From Macropodus opercularis (lineage: Eukaryota > Chordata > Actinopteri > Anabantiformes > Osphronemidae): 64,000 bases of DNA. Of this stretch, positions 23,101 to 35,500 are shown piece after piece (positions within the stretch are counted from its first letter, which is position 1; each line of letters begins with the position of its first letter). Position numbers and translations under genes: made by a program. The notes beneath the pieces were generated by a model. It was not told the origin of the DNA and did not search any database. It saw only the letters and a list, made by a program, of their open reading frames with translations. The DNA is taken from assembly GCA_030770545.1 (NCBI GenBank), contig CM061091.1:15184501-15248500 (forward strand), written 5' to 3'.

Positions 23101-26100
23101 ATTGACTTTGGAAGGTGAGGGAGGTTGTTTTACCTTCGAATTGTGTTTGAATTTAATAAATTGCTATTTTCATTAGAGAACTGCAATGGCAGTCACATAA
23201 AAGGTCTATCAAACAACAGATAAGTCAGAAAGATCTCAAAGAAAACAAAAGCAAAACCACAAGTCGATAGGCAGCTTTATTAAGCACCAGCTGCTACAAT
23301 AACAGTAATGCAGAGAAACCGTCCACCTCGTCTTTCCTGTGTGGTCAAAAAGAGAAAAAAAAACCCTATTTGTTCGCGAAGTCTCAGTCACTACAAGCTT
23401 TTCCTGTCACAGGCCATCTAGACCCACATTCGCACCATCTTTCATCAGCAACAACATATTCAGATTAGAACTAGCTGACTGACTGACTGCTCTGAAAACA
23501 GTTGCTTTTCAAGCCGCCAGCTGACTCTTTCTTTCCATCGAGCCCGTTGACCTTTTACACAGGAGAAGGCTGTTAGTCACCACTCACTCAGCACTGACTG
23601 ACAACACGAGGAAAACTGAATGAGAGAGGGAGAGCGTGTGCACCAGCGCGAGAGGCAGGGACAGAAAGTGGAGGGGGGGGGGAAGTCAGACGGTTTGGAG
23701 TGTACCAGATCCTTCACAATTCTCCACATCCTTGGCTGCTCTCTAAAGATGGACTGACATGTGCAGAGGTTAAGATGACACATAAGCCCATTCAAAGCCA
23801 CTCCATATCCTTTCTAATGATATATACTTACTGCTATCTTGGAACGCCGTGACACTAGCTGTGGTTCAGCGGTGCACACTGGTCTCTAAGGTTGTGTATT
23901 TTCAGTATCTAAGGGGGGTGTGGCGGTTCATGCAGGAGAGCGAAAATGTGTAAACACAGACACACATGAGTGCAGGGATCTGGTTTGGCAAGTATATATG
24001 TTCTTACTTGCTGGGCATTGTGAAGGAGGTTACAGCTGTTGATTGTGATTAAAATGTAAACAAAGGCCGAGTTCAAATAAAGGGCGAGTATGTGAGTCTG
24101 AGCTGATCAACCCTCACGGTCTTTTTCATTCACACAGCCTTACAGCCAATAACAGAAACCCAAACTTGTATAGTAACTGTGATTAATCATTTTCCAAAAT
24201 GAGGTGAAACCTCGCAGAAACATTTGAAAAATTTTGAGGATTTCCTCTAAAGTTCTCTGGTTAAACCAACAAAACATGAGGATTTATATCCTCCCTGCGG
24301 TGCCCATTGCTGGGGTTATCATGACCCCATCGCGATTGCTCTTCGCATCAACAGCAGCGCTGCTTCTTCCATTTACCCTGCTTTTAGCCTCTCAACAAGA
24401 AAAATGTACTGTTTTAAGTAATCCTTGTTTGTACTGACCATAATTGATTGGGTAATCCTGGTTTAACATGCACTAAAGCCAGTGCTTAAGAATCTATTAG
24501 GAGGGCTAGCAGCTTAAAGAGGCAGGATCTATCTAATGTTGATTGCTAGATCTTTGTTTCTATTTGTAGAGGTTGGAGGCGTTTGATGACCCCTTCCACG
24601 TTGGCCCAGTTCAGGCTCCAAGTCACATGGACGCCTGCCTTCAATCGAGTTCTCATTTTCCGTCAGTCCTCGTATTGCTGTCGGGTGGAACTACAACGCA
24701 GTCATGTGCTGAGGCATCGCCAAGGTTTTACCGCTGAGCTCCACCAGCAAATCTCTTGGCATTCTTCCATCAACCCGGTGACACAGTTCTGGTGGTGTTC
24801 AGACCAGCTTCACCTCCTATTGAGCCACAACCCTCAGCCCTTAACAGTCCCCGTCAACTCGACATGACACACGCCACGACGCACACTCATCACTGTGACA
24901 GCCCTGTCAAAATCAACACAAATCTCTCGGCGTCAGCACGGGGAGCAAAGGTATTGGCGAACTGGAAAAGGGGAGGGAGACACTAAGTACAGGCTATGGC
25001 ACCGGCTCTGGGATCTGGCAGCAAGTGTGAATGTGACCCTACGTGCACGCGGGACAGTCAGACAGGGGGAGGCTAATTCCTGCTCGTCCTTGTGTCCTGA
25101 CTGCTGTGGTTTCTACATGACGCAGGTCGTGGTGGGGCGGGCTCACAGACACAGACACACACACGTATATGCAGGGGAAAGAGGAGAAGGAGAATAATCC
25201 CCACCAAGACCTCTGCCCTAATGGGGCCCACTACTGTAATTACAAGGCACAGATTTCAGATCAGGCACTTAAGTAGCCAGCTAAGAGTGCCCAGAAAACA
25301 AAAAGCTCTGTAATTATCGTCTGCCTCCTCGCTCTCCCTAGTGCAACTTCAGTTACCTGTCATGCTGCTGTTTTGTCAGGAATCTGTTGTTTCCTGGATC
25401 CCCCCCCTAATCTGTGGCTGGAAGCAGCCTTGGCAACGTGCCTGCCTGTGCAAGACGCACATTTCAGCTCATGGGGGCGAGTGACGACACGGCACACAAA
25501 GATAGCAGAAACCTGAGTCCTCGCAGCCCTACAAGCACATGAATGCATTTTTTTTTTTTTTACAAGAGAAGGGAGGAAAAGAAGGAGGGGGAGTGTTCAG
25601 TTTGCTCTAGACAAAAGCTCCATTGTGCACTGAAACTTTATATACATATTAGAAACTCGAAACCCATAGCCTCTGCAAGCAGGATTCTTGTAACTGTGAA
25701 CAAGATAACATTACCTACCATTCTTTCCTTCTGTCCACAGAAAAAGAGAAAAGCCTTCAATCCTACTTTTCTGCAAGGGTCTTATTCCTCATGATGGATT
25801 CCTGTTTTTCTGCAGGGTCATCTAATATCTGCGATAAGAGAGCTGTGGTCTCCAGGCAGTTTTGTGGCCCATTAGGTAACACATTCCCCAGGTGGAGCAG
25901 AGCAGGAGGCACAGCCTGTCGACAGAGATTTGCACTCTTTCTCTTAGCTCGCAGTCACTCTCCGCCTAACCTTTCAGGTGTTCCATAAGGAATGTTGTGT
26001 CCATTCCTAGACTTGCCCATTCATCCGCTTCACCCTGGAATGCAGCCTACATGTATTTTATCCGCTTCTGTAACACTACTCCGCTGCTGTCAACGTAAAA

Positions 26101-29100
26101 GCAACTGCTTTTCAAACTGTACCTTATGTTAACCATCGAGAAAGGGACAAGTGGTATTTATTAAAAATGAACCACGCAACACCAACGCGTAAACATTTTT
26201 CTTGTATCTTCTCTGGCACAAGTCTGTTCTTGTCAGAGTTGTAGGGCTCCTTGTCTGCTGTATCAGCTCGCACAAATGCATAAAAACTCATGAATACACC
26301 TGAAACCTAAACACTAGAACAAAGGGAGCTACATGCAGAGACGATGCCTCGTGGTCGGTGGCAGGGGCAGTTCAAGTTCTTAGACTGACGGAGCACCGCG
26401 ACCCATTCAACCTCAGCTCAAGTTCGTCTGCGTTCACAAGCCCGGCAAGGTTGCCAACATGGTGACATCATCAACATCAGACATGTAATTAACCTATTGC
26501 CGTCATGCAGTCAGGGAGAAGGCTGGACAGTCAGGCGCATAATGACAACTTGTGGAACGTGTAATTATTTTTCTCAAGGGACAAATGCAGACACACATAT
26601 GTGCAAAACACAGACGGGCAGAACGGAGGCAGATAATACCACAAATTCCAGCATTCAGGAAAAGACGCAGTGTAACCAATATGTAACGAGGGTGACAAAC
26701 AAGTCAAAACACCTCACTTACGACATACCAAAGCCAACATGGGTTTCAAGACACTGAACGCGGTTCGCTTGACAGAAACATCAGTGTTTAGATAAATCAA
26801 GTGCTGAACATACGTTACTGCTCACTACACTTTCTGTTAGGTAAATTATTAGATTACAAACTGTAAAAATGTACTTTCTAACCTGGACTGTAATGTTTTA
26901 TTGCTTATTTTTGCATGCTACTTGTGCCCTTAGTCATTAAGGGCTTTGGTGGGCAAAAGCATCCACTGGAAATACATTAACCCAGCCCTATAAGGCAACA
27001 CAGCCTGCTGCAGAAAACACAACAAAAACCTATAATCTAGATTTAAAAGCGGTTAAGGGATAAGGCAAAATATGAAAACTATCTGTAGAAATAATAAATC
27101 ACAAACCCCTTCCCTTTACTTCCCTTAACTTTATAACAAAAGACAGCAAACATGAGAGCCTGGTGACTAAACCTGATGCTTTCCATTCTGGTTCTGGCTC
27201 TGTCTTTGTATCAGAGAGACATTCTGCGAGTGTTTGGATAAAAGACTGTCTTCATTTTTACAAGTTCTATTAATACGGACTTGAGGTGGATGATTCATTG
27301 GGAGCCAAATCTGGGTTTTGTCAGCCTAACTTGTTCCATGAACACCGATGTTAACTTTTTCCACTGGTGACGATCTCATTAATAAGTATGACCAGCATAC
27401 TGTACATTCATTGGTTACACACGTTCCTGTGTCCTTGTGAACCCACTGCTTTATATTCCTTTTGTTAAACTGCTGTGTGCCAGGAAAAAGACATTTAAAA
27501 GCACAATGTTGAACAGAAAATTAACCACCGGAGGACAATTTGGGGGCCAAAACGCTTTTGCATGAAGCAACATTAGGTGACGTCTAGTCAAACGATGTAG
27601 CCGGCGCCGAAAGAGCGGAAGTGTAGGTGACCCTTTGTTACTGCCCTTCACCACAAACAGATTCCATCAAAGAGTGGAAATCATTCAGAAAGTGCAGACT
27701 CAAAATGAACAGTGTCTTTGTCTGGGCTTGTTCTTTATCACGCAGCGGGCTGAGTAAGGACTGGCTGCACTGTGCCCGTCTCAGCTGAGCTGCAGTGATC
27801 AAGCCTAGTTTGGTGTCGTCAACTTAGACCCAGGGAGCCTTGAGAGTAAAGAGGGCTCTAAGTTAGTTTTAATAGGCACATTATTTCCACCCCTAACGCC
27901 CGCACAGGCTCCACTGTGAACGCTGGCTGTTTGAAGTTGGTAACAGCTGTAGTGTTGCAGCCTTTATTTAGAGGTCAGAACACTGACTTCACTTAAAAGG
28001 AGAGTGGGACTAAAGGGGAGAGAGAAAGAAAGAGGAGAAGCCAGTGGGAGGAGAAAGAAAGAACAGAGTGAGAGTGAGAGGTGAAAGAACGAGTTAAAAA
28101 AAGAAAGAGTTACTAGTGTGGCGAGGGATTAGCTAAGAGAGAGGTTAAAAGTTTGTGGAGTTGCATCTGGCCTCCTGCCTGCTCTGTTGTTTATTGCCGC
28201 GGGCCTGAAGATCTGGTGCCAACATTAACCGCACCTGAACCACTATGCAGCGCACACTGGGACAAAACAGGAACAGGCATACGCTGCCTGCACTTCTCTC
28301 CACTGCTTTGGCAAGACGTTACAGTGTGCCAGGCATTTCTCAGAGCTGTGCCACAGTGCGTGTCTGCGCGTGAACTACACCTCCAGATGCCAAGTCATGA
28401 CTTCTCATTTGTTAATCCCCTGTTGCTCCTATTACCCTCGTCTTTCCCTTTCCATCTTTGTGCTCTGTCACTCTGGATGACTGCCTGGCTGCAAAGCTTT
28501 AGCCTGCCTCAGCCAAATCTGTCGAAGCCTGGCTTCACAACAGCTCCAGCCCTCCTCAAAGCGCCACAGTAACGTCAGTGAACCCAAGGCAGACGGGAGT
28601 TCTCATGCTCTGTGTAAGAGTCCTATGTGCCATCAGCCAGTACTACAACACTGACTGGACCAGAGAAATACACAAGGTCACTGTGGGCAGATATTATACA
28701 CAAAGAAGAATGCAAGGATGCCACCCACTGCAAACCCATGGGACAGACCCTTCTCTGTTCAACTCCTCTCTTTCACTGGAATTCCCCTTAATAATGTGCC
28801 AGCTTACACAGTGTAGCATGTGCGCGCATGTGCGCGCACACAAACACACAAATACTAAATTGTGACGACACAGCGTGGAGACAAGAACAGTTGAAAGACA
28901 CTCGGGTCGAGGTCTGGGTATTCCTTTTGCCCCGGGCTGTATAGGCAAGCCTCGCAGCCAATTAGCACAAGCTACAGCCACCCCCAACGCGCCGCTCCCC
29001 CCACCCCCGCCATTCTCCTCAGCCTCGCCCTGGTCTTCTCAACTTGGTCTGGTCAGGGCTGGAATGTAGAAACAGGTCATGTTCACATGCACATCAAAAG

Positions 29101-32100
29101 CGATTAAGCGCAAGCTTCCTGGATTAAGATGAGTCCATGGACCTTCACATCTCGGGCTAACCTCTCAAAAGCACTTGGCTTCCTCCTGCCACAACAGTAT
29201 CCAAATTCACTCTAGCTTGACACAGGCCCCTACTTTGCTTGTGGAAGTAATACCAGATTACAGAGCGACTGTTGTTAAATGTTGATATAATGTGTTTTTC
29301 TTGTTCGTTTTCCCTTCTCTTTGTTTGTACAGCTGCTCTCTAACAGCAGGACAGCTCACGGTGCTGCTCTTGTATTGCTTACTCTGTGCAAAATTGATGT
29401 CTCGTTTCAGTTTATTGTATATAAGAAACGCGTATAAACTTGGCTGACGGCAAACTTGTTTAGCTGATAAGCCTTCGTGGTATTCGACTGGTGGGTATTT
29501 GTGGCACATGTAGATTTTTCATTCCGTTTCCTAAAGCCAGCTGTGCATAGTTTGGCAAACACTCCTCAATAGTGCTGTGAGAATTAACCAATCCGTCTGT
29601 GACTCAGGTATATGGGACATGTCCTGACAGGCGGCCCACAACTCCAACACGCAGTGCAGGGATCAGCTCAGCCCACAAAAAAGGGGGATTTTCACCAGAG
29701 CACGAAGGACTAAGAAAACAAAGGGAAAAGAGGAAAGATGAACACCTCCTTAACAACATTCTTTTCTTTGTTGAATCAGAGTAGGTGAGGACAAAAGAAA
29801 CACCCATCAAACAGTCATTCATAAAACACACCACCTTTGGGTCCTTGTGGTAAAGGGGGGAGGGCACACGGAGGCAGATTCGTGGGCAGGTCAATGGGTG
29901 TAGCAGAGTTTGAGAGGATGTGTAGATACTGTACACAGCGCACTGACCACGACGTCCAAACTGCTTTCTACCTCTCTGCTCTGCCTTCCAGCCCTCCCTC
30001 TGTGTGTGTGTACATGTGGGGACCCAGCAGGCTGGAAGCTCTCCCAAGGCCCAGATGCTCTCTGTCAACACTGAGATTCCAGAGAGGAAGCAGGGCTTTA
30101 CAGCAGCAAGCTGCGCACACACAACCAGGACCTGCAAAGACCAGGAGCCAGGAGAGGACAACCTGCTCCGCATAAACACTGGCGTCCCCGTCTCCTGTCT
30201 GAGCCACTGGTTCTACTTCCTGGCTCAGGATGGGGCTCGGTTCACAGTAGGCTAGCGGCAGTGAACGTCTAGGCGCAGGGAACGAGCCGCGCAGTCCCTG
30301 CAGCTGGGCCGGGCCCCCTCTTTGCCTGCCACCGTCAAGAGGTAAATAGCTATTGGCTGCTCAATAAGTGGCTTCAGTGCATTGGAGTGAGGGGCCTTTT
30401 TTCCCCCCACACTCTCCCAGCCTTGACAAGCGTGTATTGACAGAGCAGTTACACACTAACCCATTGGGGGAAATCCTCCACATTGTGCCCCAGGCAGCTG
30501 ATAAATGGAACTCATACAGTACCTGTAAGCATGATCTCCTGCACACGGACACGCTTAAGTGCATTTGCGCATACAGCTCAATACTACCATACTAATGCAG
30601 CCATAAGTGAAGAGAATATGGGACTTGTGATATATGATGCAATAAACTGATAAAGCTGTGGAAAGGTAAAGAGAAGAGGAAAAAGAGATACAGGTAAGCA
30701 TACACGGCTACAGGGATCCGGTTTTTGTCTCAATGCTCACATTTGCATCTAGCCTGTTATACAACTGAAATCTATAGGGGCCTCAGGTAGCTGCATATTT
30801 CAGGAAGTAAATGTAAATAAGGATGAAGCTCAATGCAATGTACTCATTCCACCTGTCAAATAAAATGCCTCAGTTCATCTGGCAGTGTACTGTACCTAGC
30901 AAGTGCTCTCTCAGACACACAGAAGCAGAAGCGAAAGAGACGCGCAGCAGATCAGCAGAGACGGGTCTTGTGTTGTTGCTTGTGCTGACTTTCAGAAAGA
31001 AAGAAAGTTGTATCTACTGCCATGTGAGCCACTGGAGTCCAGAGGAGAAGTCAGCAAAATAAAAATTAGCAGAAAAGTTGAAGTCAGGACTCTAGCTCGC
31101 AACAAGAGGGAAAACTGCTGTCCTGTCTTGTCCTCCACCCGTTTCATGTCCGATCCTCTGCTGATAAATAGCTGGGGGTGCAGCGCTCGCTTTCACTTTG
31201 TGATATGATGTCAGTAACCTTCATTGATCTGCGAGCAGGCAGGCAGGCCTTATCACTGCCTTTCCCCTGTGATATACTGTGATCCAGGGCCCTGACTGCT
31301 TTTTAATACACTGCACTTTAGGTAACGATGTCGGAGGCTAACCCTGCCTACCAACACCTGAGGCCATATTTTACAGCAGTGCTGCGATGGCCAGAAAGAT
31401 TACACACAAACCGATTCGGGGAGGGCCTGCCAGCAAAAACGATACCACCGGCTCAAGTGGGAGAGTGGAGTTGCTGTACGGCCGACTAGTGGAACGTTTC
31501 TCTGCACTTTCACAAGGCACAAACTTGCAAAGTTTAGCATAATGCTGTCATCAAGTTCGCGACCCTCAGGCACGTCTCACCGTCGACACACGGCAGGCAT
31601 TTCAAGCCCATGGCGGCGTCACGGGCTGTTTTTCGGAGCACAATCAAGCACCTGTGTCAGAACGTAGAGCTCGTGTTGACAGAACACAGTGCTCTTAGCT
31701 GGGCTGAATTAGCGCTGACAGCCACTTCCTCCCGGCAGATTTACACATGCACTCACTCTGGGACAACACCTGAGCTGATTGCCAAGAGTTGGACACACAT
31801 GACGATGTCCCTTACACCAATAAAACCGCAGTCACGCGTTGCCTCCGATGAACTCTGTGGCACATCTAGTGTGGACTGAAGACGAATGCAGGCGGCACTC
31901 AAAGAAGAAATGTTATATGCATGTGTACCTATGCACATGTAACTTCTAATATACACACACACACACAGAGGCATGCTCCAGCTTCCCAGCACCCCCAAGC
32001 ACATGGGTTGAAGAAGCCTGCAGATAAAGGAGACTGGACGACTAGCGGGAGAATTATCCCAACTATTGATTTTAGCTGTTGGGTATTACAGAAGGAAACA

Positions 32101-33081
32101 GCGGGTTTATCAGGCCAGGATCCCTCTGCACTTTCACTAACTAAACGAGTATTTTCCGGGCTTATCAGGCAAAAAGCCTATTACCAATGGACCCAGCCTC
32201 CCCCACAACTAGACAAAGAGAAAGGTTGGCCACCATTATGTAGCGGCTGATGGCTTGGTTGCGTGGCTCTTTTGGGGACCTCTAACACTTATCCAGCACT
32301 TCCAAAGGCCAGAATAACGTCCATATATTCACCAGCAATGTATTAGTCCTCAGGGATGTTGCAGACATTTATATTTTTTGTATTTTTACAGTTATCTGCT
32401 AATGGACTTGTAACCTCAACAGCGACGTACTTCCTCTCTTGCTGCCTGTCGCTCTCCCTCTCGCTCTCTTTGGGTCAATGTCATTTCTGTGGTTTCAGTA
32501 TATAAGGACTATTGGCAGAGATAATAGGACGTGCTATAATTCCTCAGAGGAGCCTAATACTGCTCTTAATGGCACAAAAAGGAGTATGTTTTAATTACAG
32601 ACTAAAAGATCCAGGCAGATACCCATGAGGTACCTTTGCTTGGGATCCTTAAGTGAGGGAGTCTTATCTGTGAAACCCGAGGAAAGCCCGCTTCACATAG
32701 GCATGGGTCGTATCAGCTGGCATGAATTAAAAGTGCTCTCGTTATTTTAAGATGAAATTATACTCAGAGACATTTCGAATGTATACCCATTTCCCAATAT
32801 TAATAATGAAGAAGAGTAGAGACAGAGAAAATTTCCCCCAGCAATTACTGTGGAAATCCATATTCTGATCAATGTGCAATCCCAAGGATTGTCTTAATAC
32901 ATATAAAATATAGACAACACTGCATGTGCGTATGAATGTGCATGAATTTATTGTGGCGTAAAATGACCTCAACAAGATGAGAATATTATTGAAGGCATAA
33001 AAGCCGGGTGTAATGATTTACATCTTTTATCACGGGCAGCAATGAAAGTAAGTGATTAAAACACACAGTGAGAAAGCGAGT

Positions 33082-33107
33082 GGGGTGGGGGGAGGAGGGG
33101 GGGGGGG
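33082..33107 (+). other. G-run cluster, possible quadruplex
   Basis: Plus strand: G4, G6, G2 and G11 with single-base loops. It lies in presumed intron 1. Confidence 0.4.
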
Positions 33108-33429
33108 TTATTGACAAGACCGAAGAAGACAAACTGCTAAACAGAATAAAACGGTAAAGGAATCAAACTACTTCCCACTTGGGTCAGCCATACTAAAAGT
33201 GCATCATGGAACGATCAGACATATCGGATAAATATGTCCACCGGATGCTTCAAACTTAGTTTGCCAACCTATTCCTGTTTGAACTAAATGCTACAAGAAC
33301 TTCATTTATCTACTATGCCAAACATTTAAATATTCATTGTCCACTGGATGGAAGTGAGCCTAGAAGTGGTGGAGAAGATGCTTCACCAGTGACACCTAGA
33401 CTTAGGGGCAGTGCTCATCTGCCCACCGG

Positions 33430-33625
33430 CCTTCCTTTATGTCTCCAAGTCAGCCCTGTAATTTGCTTGGGGCGGAGATAAATCTTATCTCGGAGACCTG
33501 ATTAAGTTTTTAATTTACACTCCAATCAATAGCCCAGGTCTATTGGCAATGTGTCTAAAACTCTATTTACCAAAGGATTCCCTGCTATCAATTGATCAAG
33601 GACCCAGCAGCCATAAATTATAAGA
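33430..33625. promoter_or_regulatory. Palindrome-rich enhancer-like block
   Basis: It holds an inverted GATA pair GAGATAA-ATC-TTATCTC (33475-33491), the 17-mer AATCAATAGCCCAGGTC (33524-33540, also at 62.7 kb) and the palindrome ATCAATTGAT (33587-33596). The block is repeat-free until the GA microsatellite at 33638. It is among the strongest candidates here for a conserved element. Confidence 0.4.
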
Positions 33626-33637
33626 ACATGTGTGTGG

Positions 33638-33665
<28 letters not shown>
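33638..33665. repeat. (GA)14 microsatellite
   Basis: Perfect GA run, directly beside the palindrome-rich block at 33430-33625. Confidence 0.95.
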
Positions 33666-33670
<5 letters not shown>

Positions 33671-35369
33671 GGTGAGGAAGTAGTGAGAGACTGAGAAAGT
33701 GAGGGAGCAGGGTTATGATTTTAGGATAGAAGAAAGCTCTGAGCAGCAGTCGGCTTAGAGACGGTCATTTGAGATGGGCGCACATGACCAGAAGAGGAAC
33801 AAAAACACACAACGGTCTGCTTCATTTCAATTATATATTGTTGGCATTTTTTTTTTTAATACAGCCAAGAAGTCTGGACTGAACCCAAAGCGGAGACATA
33901 GAATGTATACGCGCAGCAACAGTGATTTGAAACACCCAGCTCACTCACCCCCATATGACTTTCCACATATTCACACCCAGAGTGCTGGAGAATGCTGCTA
34001 AATGTCTGGAGACGTGAGACCTCCCACTTCCGGACCTTTCTGCATGAGTGGCGTTATCTGTTTACAGTGCCCACCTTCCCCGTGGAATTACACATAAAAG
34101 AATCCACCGGGGTCTGGGTTCCCCGCACTGAATTCCTGCACCATGCTTCATGAAGAAAGAGTTGTTCAGTTAATCATGTAGTCACGTCAATATGACATCC
34201 AGGAAACGGCAGTTCACATGTTTGTTTAGGATGAAAGAAGATGGAAGGATTAGCCAGGCAGCTCCGAATCATCAGAACTGTAAAGGTCAAACTAATGTTA
34301 ACTAAGACCATCTTCACCTGATTTCCAAGTGTGGTTCTGTGAAAAGACAGAGGCGGTACCGCCGTGGTCCCGAGTACAAGCCACAGATACGGTTCAGACT
34401 CCTCTCTGCTCTTCCCATGCAGAGGAAGTGAAGGGGAGGGGAAGGAGGGCCGCTTTATTACCGTGGAGAAAGTGTCGTCATGGCGGTTCTGCTCTGACCC
34501 TGCTGACTTGCCGATTCCCTAACATGAGATCGTTTTGGACAGCTGACCTCAATATCACTGCTCTGTGAAGACAAAAACGGATCCGGTGGAGCTTTTTATT
34601 CCTCCTACCCCTGCCTACAAAACATAGGAAGGACGTCCAACAGCAAAACTTGGTGTCCTTTTATTCCTGTATCCTTGTTAACAGGAACTGGAGGATATAA
34701 CAAAAAAAAGATAAACAAGGCACTGTTCACCATTTCCACTGAGATAGAGTCTAGATTCACAAGGAGAGAGCCAGGCTTCCCAGCACCAGGACATTCCTGA
34801 ACCACTTTTTATAGGTTTTTATATTTTTGTTGTACGTTCTGGATAATACATTCGTTTTAATAGTGCGAACGCGCTTCTCCCGGCTTTGCAACAGTGGAAC
34901 TAGCACTGAATGTATCCACCCAGTACTTAAAATTACAACATACAAAAATATGGTAGAAAAATGTTGTTGTAACAAATGCTTGGGAGGATGTTATGTCCTA
35001 CTTTGTCATTAGAGGAGAAGCTGTCTGGTAAAATCAGGCATAAACATGTGTCAGAATTACATGTAATTATAGTTGAAAAACTTCCGCATGGGAGTATGAA
35101 TCACCTCTGCAGCTGGCTGGCGTGGCAGGAGAGAATACACTGCCCTGCTATCCTCACCTTCGGAACAGATCTGGGGGAGGGGGGAGCAGACGTGAACATG
35201 GCAGACGTGCAGACTAAAGAAGACAGACAGGCTCATACCATGTCAGAGAGCCCGTCTTGCTGGTCCTCTGCTGGATTATCTAAAGAGCCACCAACGGATA
35301 TGTGTAATCAGCCCCATCCCCATGCTTCTCTCTCACTCTCTGCCTCTCTGGCTAATGTCTCCGCCTGAT

Positions 35370-35500
35370 TCGATTGAGGCAATTAGGCAGTAATCTATAG
35401 AGCTAGGGAGTGATGGAAACATTTCCCACTGTCCTCCTCATGTTTCTCAGAGCTGCTATAATTAGCTAACTTTGTTTCTCATTAAACATCAGAGCAGTAT
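35370..35500. promoter_or_regulatory. Possible conserved non-coding element
   Basis: Unique AT-rich sequence with GGCAATTAGGCAG and CTATAATTAGCTAAC. No reading frame or repeat. Recognised only by texture. Confidence 0.2.

Larger units (their letters stand above)
17250..33080. other. Presumed intron 1, middle part; no gene seen
   Basis: Gene-free, with separately listed motif blocks. A purine-rich, imperfect stretch of about 115 bases lies near 27995-28110. Two near-identical GATA contexts, TTATCAGGC, occur at 32107-32115 and 32162-32170. Frames such as 29604-30179 (191 codons, minus) and 28153-28572 (139 codons, plus) look like chance opens: no domain, signal or splice pattern supports them. 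Confidence 0.6.

Noticed and set aside
27995..28110. Long purine-rich stretch as a possible triplex-forming regulatory element
   Set aside because: It is interrupted by many pyrimidines and looks like ordinary degraded GA-rich sequence.
29604..30179. 191-codon minus-strand reading frame, the longest outside zfhx3
   Set aside because: No recognisable domain, repeats of intron-like composition, overlapping plus-strand frames of similar length, and no splice or start support. Consistent with chance in moderately GC-rich DNA.
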